From assembly GCA_963728165.1 (NCBI GenBank), contig CAVSIY010000004.1, forward strand, positions 1-64,000: a stretch of DNA of 64,000 nucleotides, in the 5' to 3' direction. Both the position numbers and the translations under genes were made by a program. The number at the start of each line of letters is the position of its first letter. The first letter of the stretch is position 1. Source of the stretch: Hyphomicrobium_A sp963728165 (GTDB lineage Bacteria > Pseudomonadota > Alphaproteobacteria > Rhizobiales > Hyphomicrobiaceae). Of the stretch, positions 54,815 through 62,447 are shown in pieces. The notes under the pieces are model-generated. The model had not been told where the DNA came from, ran no database searches, and worked only from the letters and a program-made list of their open reading frames with translations.

Positions 54815-57682
54815 ATGCCGCGTCCCCCCAAGGTTAAAGACACCACGCCCCGCCCGCGCGCCTCGCGCGGCAAGTCGGGCAAGCCGCTGCCGCCGCCTTC
54901 CGAGACGGCGGCGGGGACGCCGGATGTGCGCCAGCCGCGCGCGAAGGGATTGGGGGAGGCCCCGCAGGCGGGGTTCGACGCGACACCCTCTCCCCGCATG
55001 CGGGGAGAGGGCGGGGGTGAGGGGCAGCCGCTTGCGCCGGAGCGAGTTTCTGCCCCTCACCCTAACCCTCTCCCCGTGAGTACGGGGAGAGGGGACGAAA
55101 AGCGCAAGCCGCTGCCGGCGCTGCGCCAGCAAGGACCTTTACCCCCGCGCCTCCACGTCCCGCCCGGCGACGCGCCCTCACGCTATCTCGATGCGCTGCT
55201 GGCCAAGCCGGCCGAGCGCTCGGCCAAGGCGCGCGAGATGCTGCAGACGCAGCCCATGCTCGCCGCGCACCCGCTCGTCTCCGGCAACGAGGGCGTGTTC
55301 ACGCCGCACCGGCCGCCGCGTCCGGAGAAGTCCGAGGGCGGCGTCCGCTTCGAGCTCATCTCCGCCTACGAGCCCAAAGGCGACCAGCCGACCGCCATCG
55401 CCGAGCTGGTGGCGGGCGTCAACGCGCACGAGCGCAGCCAGGTGCTGCTCGGCGTCACCGGCTCGGGCAAGACCTACACCATGGCGCAGGTGATCGCCGG
55501 CACCCAGCGCCCGGCGCTGATCCTTGCGCCCAACAAGACGCTCGCCGCCCAGCTCTACGGCGAGTTCAAGGGCTTCTTCCCCGACAACGCGGTCGAGTAC
55601 TTCGTGTCGTACTACGACTACTACCAGCCCGAGGCCTACGTGCCGCGCACCGACACCTACATCGAGAAGGAAAGCTCGATCAACGAGCAGATCGACCGCA
55701 TGCGCCACGCGGCGACGCGCGCGCTCTTGGAGCGCGACGACGTGATCATCGTGGCGAGCGTGTCGTGCATCTACGGCATCGGCTCGGTCGAGACCTACAC
55801 GGCGATGACGTTCACGGTGCAGCAGGGTGAAAAGTTGTCGCGCGAGCAGCTCATCGCCGACCTCGTCGCCCTGCACTACCGGCGCAATGACGCCGCCTTC
55901 CAGCGCGGCGCCTTCCGCGTGCGCGGCGACACCATCGAGCTGTTCCCGGCCCACTTGGACGACCGCGCCTGGCGCTTCTCGCTGTTCGGCGACGAGGTCG
56001 AGGCCATCACCGAGTTCGATCCGCTCACGGGTCAGAAGACCGACGAGCTGGCGCTGGTCAAGATCTACTCGAACTCGCACTACGTGACGCCGAAGCCGAC
56101 GCTGCAGCAGGCGATCAAGTCGATCAAGGGCGAGCTCAAGCAGCGGCTGGAAGAGCTCTATGCAGCCGGCAAGTTGCTCGAGGCGCAGCGGCTGGAGCAG
56201 CGCACCGTGTTCGACATGGAGATGATGGAGGCGACGGGAAGCTGCGCCGGCATCGAGAACTACTCGCGCTATCTGACGGGACGCAAGCCCGGCGAGCCGC
56301 CGCCGACGCTGTTCGAGTACCTGCCCGACAATGCGCTGGTGTTCGTCGACGAGAGCCACGTGACGGTGCCGCAGATCGGCGGCATGTTCCGCGGCGACTA
56401 CCGGCGCAAGGCGACGCTGGCCGAGTACGGGTTCCGGCTGCCCTCGTGCCTGGACAACCGCCCGCTGCGCTTCGAGGAGTGGGACGCCATGCGCCCGCAG
56501 ACAGGCTTCGTGTCGGCGACCCCCGGCACCTGGGAGCTGGAGGAGACGGGCGGCGCCTTCGTCGAGCAGGTGATCCGCCCGACGGGCCTCACCGACCCCC
56601 CCGTGCTCATTCGGCCGGCGAAGACGCAGGTCGACGACCTGCTCGACGAGGTGCGCTCGGTCGCCAAGGCCGGCTACCGCACGCTGGTCACGGTGCTGAC
56701 CAAGCGCATGGCCGAGGACCTCACCGAGTACATGCACGAGGCCGGCGTGCGCGTGCGCTACATGCACTCCGACATCGAGACGCTGGAGCGCATCGAGATC
56801 ATCCGCGATCTGCGGCTCGGGGCCTTCGACGTGCTGATCGGCATCAACCTGTTGCGCGAGGGCCTCGACATCCCCGAGTGCGCGCTGGTGGCCATCTTGG
56901 ATGCCGACAAAGAGGGCTTCCTGCGCTCGGAGACGAGCCTGGTGCAGACCATCGGGCGCGCGGCGCGCAACGTCGACGGCCGCGTCATCCTCTACGCCGA
57001 CCACGTGACGGGCTCCATGGAGCGCGCCATCGCCGAGACCAACCGCCGCCGCGAGAAGCAGGTCGCCTACAATGCCGCGCACGGCATCACGCCGGAGAGC
57101 ATCCGCTCCAACATCCACGACGTGATGGCGTCGGTGTACGAGCAGGACCACGTGACGGTGGACACCGGGCTCGCCGACACGCCGCTCGTGGGCCACAACC
57201 TCGCCGCCGTCATCGAGGACATGGAGGGCCGCATGCGCGAGGCCGCCGCCGACCTGGAGTTCGAAACGGCGGCCAGGTTGCGCGACGAGATCAAGCGCCT
57301 GCGCGAGACCGAGCTCGCCGATCGCCGACGATCCGCTTGGCGCGGCAGGCGGAGGTGGAGGAGCGAGCCGGCGCCTTCAAGGGGCAGAAGAAGTACGGCG
57401 GCGACTCGCCTCTCCCCGTCCTCACGGGGAGAGGGTCGGGGTGAGGGGCAGCAACAAGCGCCTCACCCAGCTTCTGCCCCTCACCCTAGCCCTCTCCCCG
57501 CGCGCGGGGAGAGGGGACAATCCCGCATCGCGACGGAATACGAGCCGGTGCAGCCGACCTATGCGCAGTCGACCGCGCGGCCGGGGTCGCGCATCAAGAA
57601 GCCGTCGCTCGACGACACTGTTCCTTCGTCGTCTCGGCATGAACTCATCCTTGGGGACGACATCGCCATCTTCTCGCGTTAG
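54815..57682 (+). CDS. uvrB: Excinuclease ABC subunit UvrB with palindromic repeats inserted in the coding region
   Basis: UvrB binds damaged DNA after UvrA and recruits UvrC in nucleotide excision repair. From ATG 54815 the frame gives 955 residues, against about 670-720 for a minimal UvrB. After an N-terminal extension (1-170) come A-Y-E-P-K-G-D-Q-P, Walker A G-V-T-G-S-G-K-T (about 213), the beta-hairpin Y-Y-D-Y-Y-Q-P-E-A-Y-V-P, D-E-S-H, helicase motifs including G-I-N-L-L-R-E-G-L-D-I-P-E, and a UVR domain. A 108-bp compound palindrome lies in frame in the extension (54986-55093), another after the UVR domain (57408-57515). Two extra bases near 57320 and 57339 shift the frame so that the expected A-R-Q-A-E-V-E-E-R-A-G-A-F-K-G-Q-K-K-Y is out of phase. 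Confidence 0.9.
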   Translation: MPRPPKVKDTTPRPRASRGKSGKPLPPPSETAAGTPDVRQPRAKGLGEAPQAGFDATPSPRMRGEGGGEGQPLAPERVSAPHPNPLPVSTGRGDEKRKPLPALRQQGPLPPRLHVPPGDAPSRYLDALLAKPAERSAKAREMLQTQPMLAAHPLVSGNEGVFTPHRPPRPEKSEGGVRFELISAYEPKGDQPTAIAELVAGVNAHERSQVLLGVTGSGKTYTMAQVIAGTQRPALILAPNKTLAAQLYGEFKGFFPDNAVEYFVSYYDYYQPEAYVPRTDTYIEKESSINEQIDRMRHAATRALLERDDVIIVASVSCIYGIGSVETYTAMTFTVQQGEKLSREQLIADLVALHYRRNDAAFQRGAFRVRGDTIELFPAHLDDRAWRFSLFGDEVEAITEFDPLTGQKTDELALVKIYSNSHYVTPKPTLQQAIKSIKGELKQRLEELYAAGKLLEAQRLEQRTVFDMEMMEATGSCAGIENYSRYLTGRKPGEPPPTLFEYLPDNALVFVDESHVTVPQIGGMFRGDYRRKATLAEYGFRLPSCLDNRPLRFEEWDAMRPQTGFVSATPGTWELEETGGAFVEQVIRPTGLTDPPVLIRPAKTQVDDLLDEVRSVAKAGYRTLVTVLTKRMAEDLTEYMHEAGVRVRYMHSDIETLERIEIIRDLRLGAFDVLIGINLLREGLDIPECALVAILDADKEGFLRSETSLVQTIGRAARNVDGRVILYADHVTGSMERAIAETNRRREKQVAYNAAHGITPESIRSNIHDVMASVYEQDHVTVDTGLADTPLVGHNLAAVIEDMEGRMREAAADLEFETAARLRDEIKRLRETELADRRRSAWRGRRRWRSEPAPSRGRRSTAATRLSPSSRGEGRGEGQQQAPHPASAPHPSPLPARGERGQSRIATEYEPVQPTYAQSTARPGSRIKKPSLDDTVPSSSRHELILGDDIAIFSR
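54986..55093. repeat. Compound palindromic repeat inside uvrB, copy A
   Basis: A 108-bp unit: a perfect 26-bp palindrome (CCCTCTCCCCGCA/TGCGGGGAGAGGG, 54986-55011), then GGGGGTGAGGGGCAG, a spacer, its complement CTGCCCCTCACCCTAA, and a second palindrome (CCCTCTCCCCGT/ACGGGGAGAGGG, 55066-55093). It is exactly 36 codons and in phase with uvrB, adding P-S-P-R-M-R-G-E-G-G-G-E-G-Q ... A-P-H-P-N-P-L-P. Confidence 0.85.
57408..57515. repeat. Compound palindromic repeat inside uvrB, copy B
   Basis: Same structure as copy A: palindrome (57409-57435), GGGGTGAGGGGCAG, spacer, CTGCCCCTCACCCTAG, perfect 26-bp palindrome (57490-57515). It also spans 108 bp. In the current uvrB frame it reads S-P-S-S-R-G-E-G-R-G-E-G-Q ... 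A-P-H-P-S-P-L-P-A-R-G-E-R-G, the same peptide phase as copy A. Confidence 0.85.
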
Positions 57683-58022
57683 GAAGCCAACCCTCGACGA
57701 CATGGGGCCGGGCACCGACCGACCGGTTCCGGCGCGCTCTTCCCCCTCTCCCCGTCATTCACGGGGAGAGGGTCGGGGTGAGGGGCAGCCACAGGCTCGG
57801 TCGGTTGAAGTTGATTCTCGCATCAAGGCGGGCGCCTTCGGCGAGAAGGTCAAAGGCCCGCACAAGCCGACGCTCGACGAGATGGGCCCGCACGCGATGC
57901 TGCCGGTGAAGAGCGGGAAGCCGCCGCCGCCGAAACCGACGCGCACGGTCGAGGTGCTGACGGAAAAAGAGAAGAAGGGCCGGCGCGGGCGGCCGCGCAA
58001 GACCGGAAGGCCGGGGCACTGA
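57597..58022 (+). pseudogene. uvrB: Out-of-frame continuation of the UvrB C-terminal tail
   Basis: The uvrB frame ends at 57682, but a shifted frame continues to 58022 and encodes R-K-P-T-L-D-D-M-G-P-G-T-D-R-P and H-K-P-T-L-D-E-M-G-P-H-A-M-L-P, the tail motif seen as K-K-P-S-L-D-D in the main frame at 57595. It ends in a Lys/Arg-rich stretch. These repeats characterise Hyphomicrobiales UvrB C-termini, so the native gene most likely ended at 58022. A 45-bp half copy of the palindromic repeat interrupts it at 57744-57788. Confidence 0.65.
57744..57788. repeat. Half palindromic repeat in the uvrB tail, copy C
   Basis: The left half only: CCCTCTCCCCGT ... ACGGGGAGAGGG then TCGGGGTGAGGGGCAG. In the tail frame (ending at 58022) it reads S-P-S-P-R-H-S-R-G-E-G-R-G-E-G-Q, again the same phase as copies A and B. 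Confidence 0.8.
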
Positions 58023-58246
58023 GTTGCCTCGGCTTCTCATCCAACAGGTCACGATGCGATGGTCGCCGCAACAAGAGAAGCGGCGCGGCGTTGCGCCCGT
58101 GCGAGCCGTTTCCTAGAATGCCGATCGGGCGCGCACCGATCGCGCCCCCGCAGACTTATCCCTACGCGTTTTTTGAAGCTCATACCTAGCATTGCGCCGC
58201 AAGCTCGCGCTCTTGCACGGCGGCGGCGCCTTTAAGGAGATTTTTC

Positions 58247-59416
58247 ATGCCCCTGGATTTAGCCCCCGAAAAGATTGTCGCCCAAACCGCCGCCGCGGCC
58301 GGCCTGACGCTGGAACAAGCGGCGATGAAAGAAGATGTCGGCGCGCAGCCGGGACCGGAGGATTTTGCCTCTGACGTGGCAAGGGGAGCAGCCGCTGCCG
58401 ACCTGTCGCGCGTCACGTGGCCCTCCGACGACAGCCAAGCCCCGGACTACGCCTACCTCGCCAGCGAGCCCGCTCCCCCAACCTTCACGTTGACCCCGAG
58501 CGTTCTCGAAACGCTGATCACGCTCAATCGCTACAGCCCCTACCGCGACAAGGAGACCATCGGCTTTGCGCTGCGGGGCGCGCAGCTGCGGCAGGGCCAC
58601 GAGGTCGAGATGAGCGACAAGGTGGAGCTCGAGAATGTCCGCCCCGACCACCGGCATTTTCGCTGCGTGATCGGCTTCTATTTCACCGGATCCCAGACAC
58701 TCAGCGCCTATACCGCCTCGACCGTGCCCTGCCGGCTGGCGATCTGGGGCTATAAGAACGGAGGTCAATCCTCCAACATGCTCCCGACCGGCCTGCATAC
58801 GTTCTACGTATGGCGGCACAAGGAGATACGGCCGGCGCTGCGCATGGGGCAATCGAAGGAGGACCCGGAGACGGGCGCTCCGGTTACCGTGCTCAGGAAC
58901 AATAACAACTACATGCTCGATACCACCGACGTATTCGACCTCAATACGCCCTACGACAATGTGCACTGCTCCTACTACCTCGACGAGGACGGCCGCATCG
59001 GCGCACAGTTCTCGTCGTGGGGATGCTTGACCATACGCGGCGAGAAGACGCCGTCAGAGCAGTGGAAGAGGTTCCAGGCCGTGCTCAACCGCCTGGGCGC
59101 GCGCGAGCGCGTAGATCTGCTGCTGGCGACGGGGAAGGATGCCGCCGTGGTCGCAGCCAAGCAGCAGGACATCTCGATCCTGGCGCCGAAGATGACGGCG
59201 CTGCGCTCCGGATCGCGCGGGCCGGAGGTCGAGCGGCTGCAAGCAAAGATCAGTGTTCCCGTCACCGGGTTCTTCGGGGCCGAGACGCTCGATCGTTTCA
59301 CCGGCGAGCAGCGCAAGCTCAACGAGACGGCCGGCGCCGGACGGGTGGCCGACGGCGTCTATTCCATGGCGATGGACGCGGCGACGGGCTGGCAGGTGTT
59401 CCAGGCCGGGGCCTGA
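58247..59416 (+). CDS. Putative L,D-transpeptidase-like protein with peptidoglycan-binding domain
   Basis: A 389-residue protein with no clear signal peptide. The C-terminal part (about 323-365: A-L-R-S-G-S-R-G-P-E-V-E-R-L-Q-A and V-T-G-F-F-G-A-E-T-L) is a PGBD_1-like peptidoglycan-binding domain. Upstream, V-H-C-S-Y-Y ... F-S-S-W-G-C-L-T-I-R-G keeps the spacing of the YkuD motif (His, 16 residues, then S-x-G-C), with Trp where the second His of SHGC usually sits. So a divergent L,D-transpeptidase-like or related fold is possible; I am not certain. AAGGAG precedes the ATG at 58247. A palindrome ends the gene. Confidence 0.6.
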   Translation: MPLDLAPEKIVAQTAAAAGLTLEQAAMKEDVGAQPGPEDFASDVARGAAAADLSRVTWPSDDSQAPDYAYLASEPAPPTFTLTPSVLETLITLNRYSPYRDKETIGFALRGAQLRQGHEVEMSDKVELENVRPDHRHFRCVIGFYFTGSQTLSAYTASTVPCRLAIWGYKNGGQSSNMLPTGLHTFYVWRHKEIRPALRMGQSKEDPETGAPVTVLRNNNNYMLDTTDVFDLNTPYDNVHCSYYLDEDGRIGAQFSSWGCLTIRGEKTPSEQWKRFQAVLNRLGARERVDLLLATGKDAAVVAAKQQDISILAPKMTALRSGSRGPEVERLQAKISVPVTGFFGAETLDRFTGEQRKLNETAGAGRVADGVYSMAMDAATGWQVFQAGA

Positions 59417-59436
59417 CGTCATCCACGGCAAAAGCA

Positions 59437-59463
59437 GGTGTCAGACCCGAAGGGTCTGACACC
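59437..59463. terminator. Perfect palindromic hairpin after the transpeptidase-like gene
   Basis: GGTGTCAGACCC-GAA-GGGTCTGACACC: 12-bp perfect stem with a GAA loop, 21 bp after the stop. No T-run. It could terminate the upstream gene, or act as an operator for the toxin-antitoxin genes that start 56 bp later. Confidence 0.5.
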
Positions 59464-59518
59464 GGGCGCATGGAGAGCCGCCCTCGCCCGCTCGAAAGTC
59501 CTGTGGTATCAGAGCGTC

Positions 59519-59719
59519 ATGACCAAGCTTGAGGAAATAGAAGCGGCCGTCGCCGAGCTTTCAGCCGAGGACTTGAAGAAGTTCCGCGCGTGGCTCGATG
59601 AGCTGGAGGAGCGCCTGTTCGACGAGAAGATCGCGCGGGACGCCAAGGCGGGCAAGCTCGACAAGCTGGAGGCGAAGGCGCGCGAGGATCTGAAGGCGGG
59701 ACGCGTCAAAGACCTTTAG
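59519..59719 (+). CDS. Putative type II antitoxin
   Basis: A 66-residue charged, mostly helical protein (M-T-K-L-E-E-I-E-A-A-V-A-E-L-S-A-E-D-L). The second half (F-D-E-K-I-A-R-D-A-K-A-G-K-L-D) matches the short helical antitoxin type that partners small RelE/ParE toxins. ATG at 59519 is in frame with a longer frame starting 27 codons earlier, which would run through the palindrome and is unlikely. The toxin begins 23 bp downstream. Confidence 0.65.
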   Translation: MTKLEEIEAAVAELSAEDLKKFRAWLDELEERLFDEKIARDAKAGKLDKLEAKAREDLKAGRVKDL

Positions 59720-59742
59720 CCGTCAGCGTTTGACATAGCACC

Positions 59743-59997
59743 GTGAAACATTTGGCCAATGCGGATTTCTGGAAGGCATACGAGACCCTTCCAAGGAGCG
59801 TACGCGGACAGGCCGACAAGAGCTTCGCTCTCCTCAAGCAGAACCCCAATCACCCGTCACTGCGCTTCAAGAAGATTGGCCGGCGCTGGTCAGCTCGGGT
59901 AGGGAGAGGTTACCGCGCCTTGGCACTTGAGATCGATGGTGGCTTCCTGTGGTACTGGATCGGGTCGCACGATGACTATGATCGGCTGATTGGATAG
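59743..59997 (+). CDS. RelE/ParE family type II toxin
   Basis: An 84-residue protein starting at a GTG. The pattern F-W-K-A-Y-E-T-L-P, A-L-L-K-Q-N-P-N-H-P-S-L-R-F-K-K-I, W-S-A-R-V-G-R-G-Y-R-A-L-A and W-Y-W-I-G-S-H-D-D-Y-D-R-L matches a ParE/RelE-like fold; the conserved C-terminal H-D-D-Y and basic residues would form the active surface. RelE-type toxins cleave mRNA, ParE types inhibit gyrase; which applies is not decidable here. It forms a pair with the antitoxin directly upstream. Confidence 0.82.
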   Translation: MKHLANADFWKAYETLPRSVRGQADKSFALLKQNPNHPSLRFKKIGRRWSARVGRGYRALALEIDGGFLWYWIGSHDDYDRLIG

Positions 59998-60065
59998 AGC
60001 CGGCTTGGGCAGCCAAGGAAAACAGACCGCCGCACGACGAATTCTCGAAACGGAACGGAGTTCCT

Positions 60066-60320
60066 ATGACGGGTGTGACAGCGCTCGGCTTGCTGGCAGG
60101 CGCCTTGACGACGGTTGCGTTCGTCCCGCAGGTCCTGAAGACGTGGCGCACGGGCTCGACCCACGACATCTCGCTCTGGATGTTCTCGATCCTGGTCGCC
60201 GGGATCGCCGCGTGGCTCGTCTACGGCGCCATCATCGGCGACCTTCCCCTCGTCCTCGCCAACGGCGTGACACTGCTGCTCGCCGGCACGATCCTGTTCT
60301 TCAAGATCAGGAACGGGTAG
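60066..60320 (+). CDS. SemiSWEET transporter (MtN3/saliva family)
   Basis: An 84-residue three-TM protein with the PQ-loop motif F-V-P-Q-V-L-K-T-W-R-T-G-S-T and a Trp-Leu-Tyr segment (A-W-L-V-Y-G). SemiSWEETs form dimers that pass sugars down gradient. ATG at 60066. Its 3' end lies opposite the end of the DUF2380-like frame. Confidence 0.9.
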   Translation: MTGVTALGLLAGALTTVAFVPQVLKTWRTGSTHDISLWMFSILVAGIAAWLVYGAIIGDLPLVLANGVTLLLAGTILFFKIRNG

Positions 60321-60922
60321 ACGACTGCGCGCTTATTTCGGCGCCGGCGCGTCAGCCGGGGTCTCTTGGCCAGGATCCGATTTTTCATCAGCGACGTGAC
60401 GCCGCGCGGCCAGGAGTAGTTCGCGCCCATCCGCAAGCCGGTGAAATAACGGGAGACGGGCTCACCGGTGGCGGCATCGAAGGTCTGAATGAGCAAGGTG
60501 TACTCGGTGCGGCTGATGCGGGTGATGAGCCCGACCACCGCCTGACCGGCGCCGAGCTTTTTCGTGATCGGTCCCACGCATTTGTCGCAGGAATGTATGG
60601 TGTGCGCCTTTACCGGCTCGTCCTGCGCGCCTGCGGTGTCGACGATCGTGTAGCGGCCGGACTGAGCGAGCAGGCGCTTGGCTTCCTCGGTGGCTTGCGC
60701 GAGGTATGTCGCGTCGCGCGCGTCCGGGGGCACGACACCGCCTGCGGCACTGAAGTCCTCCAGCTCGAAGTCGTAGACGGCGAGCTTGATCGGCTCCTCC
60801 GCAAACGCCCCTTGGCCGGCGGCAGCCACATACAGCAGGGCACATGCGCAGAGCAGGGCGCGCAGGCCCGCGGCGCGCTGGAGGCAACGGCCGACAGGGG
60901 CAATCCAATTGAAGAGTATCAT
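60221..60922 (-). CDS. DUF2380 domain-containing exported protein
   Basis: A protein of up to 233 residues with a signal peptide (L-R-A-L-L-C-A-C-A-L-L-Y-V-A-A-A-G-Q-G-A-F-A) and DUF2380 features: I-K-L-A-V-Y-D-F-E-L-E-D-F, T-H-type H-S-C-D-K-C, G-L-I-T-R-I-S-R-T-E-Y and F-T-G-L-R-M-G-A-N-Y-S-W. Cysteines in C-D-K-C might form a disulfide. The last about 35 codons are antisense to the SemiSWEET gene and may be past the true end. Start ATG at 60922; an ATG at 60961 is possible. Upstream 60923-61226 (about 304 bp) has no gene seen. Confidence 0.72.
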   Translation of the reverse strand: MILFNWIAPVGRCLQRAAGLRALLCACALLYVAAAGQGAFAEEPIKLAVYDFELEDFSAAGGVVPPDARDATYLAQATEEAKRLLAQSGRYTIVDTAGAQDEPVKAHTIHSCDKCVGPITKKLGAGQAVVGLITRISRTEYTLLIQTFDAATGEPVSRYFTGLRMGANYSWPRGVTSLMKNRILAKRPRLTRRRRNKRAVVYPFLILKNRIVPASSSVTPLARTRGRSPMMAP

Positions 60923-61226
60923 TGCTGCAATCTCGCTGTGGCTCTCCTTCGGTGGCTCCATTGGCTTGCCACGGCGCAGGCGACGACGACACGGTGGATT
61001 GCCCGAGTGAGCCCGGGAAAATTGCCCGGTGTTTGCCGGCAAGGCCGCGGCCGCGGAGGCCTGCGCCTTGGAGACCGGCGGCCAGGACGCGTAGCGGTGA
61101 GCCCTCATAGTGTCGGCGTGCGCGAATACCGCGACGAGGCGCAAGCACGGCCGCGATTCCAGCGGGAGTGTCACATACCCTTCACTTAACTTGCTGAGGA
61201 TGGTTCGTGGCTCGAGGAGGATGCCG

Positions 61227-61547
61227 ATGATCACGTATTTTGCGCGAATCATGGATGCGGAGACCGGCAGCGAGGCGGGCTACAAGTTCGATGGCCCACC
61301 CGACCTTATGAGCCGCACGGCCGATGAGATCGTGGGCGCGTTCTTTGGCGAGGTCGAGCGCGAGGTGCTTCAGGATCATCTCGACTGGGAGCTGAATGCC
61401 GTGATGAACAATCGTGACCGCCGTGTCGTCACGGCGATCGGATCGCTGATCCCTGAGAAGAATGATCCGCCGATACCCTTTCTGCTGATGATCTCGGACC
61501 ACAATTCCGGCGACGCAGAAAGCCCCCCAACGGTTCACGGCGATTGA
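61227..61547 (+). CDS. Hypothetical protein
   Basis: A 106-residue acidic protein. AGGAGG lies six bases before the ATG at 61227 (M-I-T-Y-F-A-R-I-M-D-A-E-T-G-S), so that start is well supported. Regions: E-V-E-R-E-V-L-Q-D-H-L-D-W-E-L-N-A-V and D-R-R-V-V-T-A-I-G-S-L-I-P-E-K. No family recognised. It ends 12 bp before pstB and probably shares its transcript. Confidence 0.65.
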   Translation: MITYFARIMDAETGSEAGYKFDGPPDLMSRTADEIVGAFFGEVEREVLQDHLDWELNAVMNNRDRRVVTAIGSLIPEKNDPPIPFLLMISDHNSGDAESPPTVHGD

Positions 61548-61559
61548 GCAGCGGTCCGT

Positions 61560-62366
61560 ATGACGGTCGAGAAGCTTGTTGTAAGGCCTGACGACCTCAG
61601 CGGTCCGCCGCTGACGCCGAGGGTCGAAGTCCGCCATCTGGATTTCTTCTACGGAACTGCGCAGGCCCTCAAGAATATCAACGTTCCGCTCTATGATCGC
61701 CATGTCACGGCGTTCATAGGCCCCTCGGGCTGCGGGAAGTCGACGCTGCTGCGCGTCTTGAACCGCATGTATGATCTCTACCCGGATCAGCGCGCGCAGG
61801 GCGATGTCATCTTCGACGGCGCCAATATTCTCGCGCCAGAACAGGATCTCAATCTTCTGCGCGCCCGCGTCGGCATGGTCTTCCAGAAGCCGACACCGTT
61901 CCCGATGACGATCTATCAGAACATCGCCTTCGGTATTCAGCTCTATGAGCGACTCTCCAGGAAGGAGCTCGATGAGCGGGTGGAAATGTGTCTGCGGCGC
62001 ACAGCCCTTTGGGATGAGGTCAAAGACAACCTCGACACCAGCGGTCTCAGCCTGTCGGGCGGCCAACAACAACGGCTCTGCATTGCCCGCACCATCGCCG
62101 TAAGGCCCGACATCATTTTGCTCGACGAGCCCTGCTCGGCGCTCGATCCGATCTCTACGGGAAAGATCGAGGATCTGATCGACGAGCTCAGGAACGAGTA
62201 TACCATCGCCATCGTCACCCATAACATGCAGCAGGCAGCGCGCGTGTCGCAGTTCACCGGGTTCATGTACCTGGGCGAGCTCTTGGAGTTTGGCACGACG
62301 TCGCAAGTCTTCACGGCCCCACACGACAAACGGACCGAAAGATATGTTACCGGCCGCTTCGGCTAG
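61560..62366 (+). CDS. pstB: Phosphate ABC transporter ATP-binding protein PstB (orphan)
   Basis: A 268-residue ABC ATPase of PstB type: Walker A G-P-S-G-C-G-K-S-T, Q-loop V-F-Q-K-P-T-P-F-P-M-T, signature L-S-G-G-Q-Q-Q-R, Walker B I-I-L-L-D-E-P, D-loop S-A-L-D-P and V-T-H-N-M-Q-Q-A. The P-T-P-F-P-M segment and L-N-R-M-Y-D are PstB-specific. In E. coli it energises the high-affinity phosphate importer with PstS, PstC and PstA, none of which are here. It may serve a distant pst operon or have another partner. Confidence 0.92.
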   Translation: MTVEKLVVRPDDLSGPPLTPRVEVRHLDFFYGTAQALKNINVPLYDRHVTAFIGPSGCGKSTLLRVLNRMYDLYPDQRAQGDVIFDGANILAPEQDLNLLRARVGMVFQKPTPFPMTIYQNIAFGIQLYERLSRKELDERVEMCLRRTALWDEVKDNLDTSGLSLSGGQQQRLCIARTIAVRPDIILLDEPCSALDPISTGKIEDLIDELRNEYTIAIVTHNMQQAARVSQFTGFMYLGELLEFGTTSQVFTAPHDKRTERYVTGRFG

Positions 62367-62447
62367 CAGCCGAACTGGTTGCGATTTCGTCCCGTGCACG
62401 CTGGCCAAAATGGCGCCCGCCCGCTAGCCTACGCTGGAGGGGGACCG

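Noticed and set aside
55178..57196. Long minus-strand frame opposite uvrB
   Set aside because: Antisense shadow of the conserved uvrB core.
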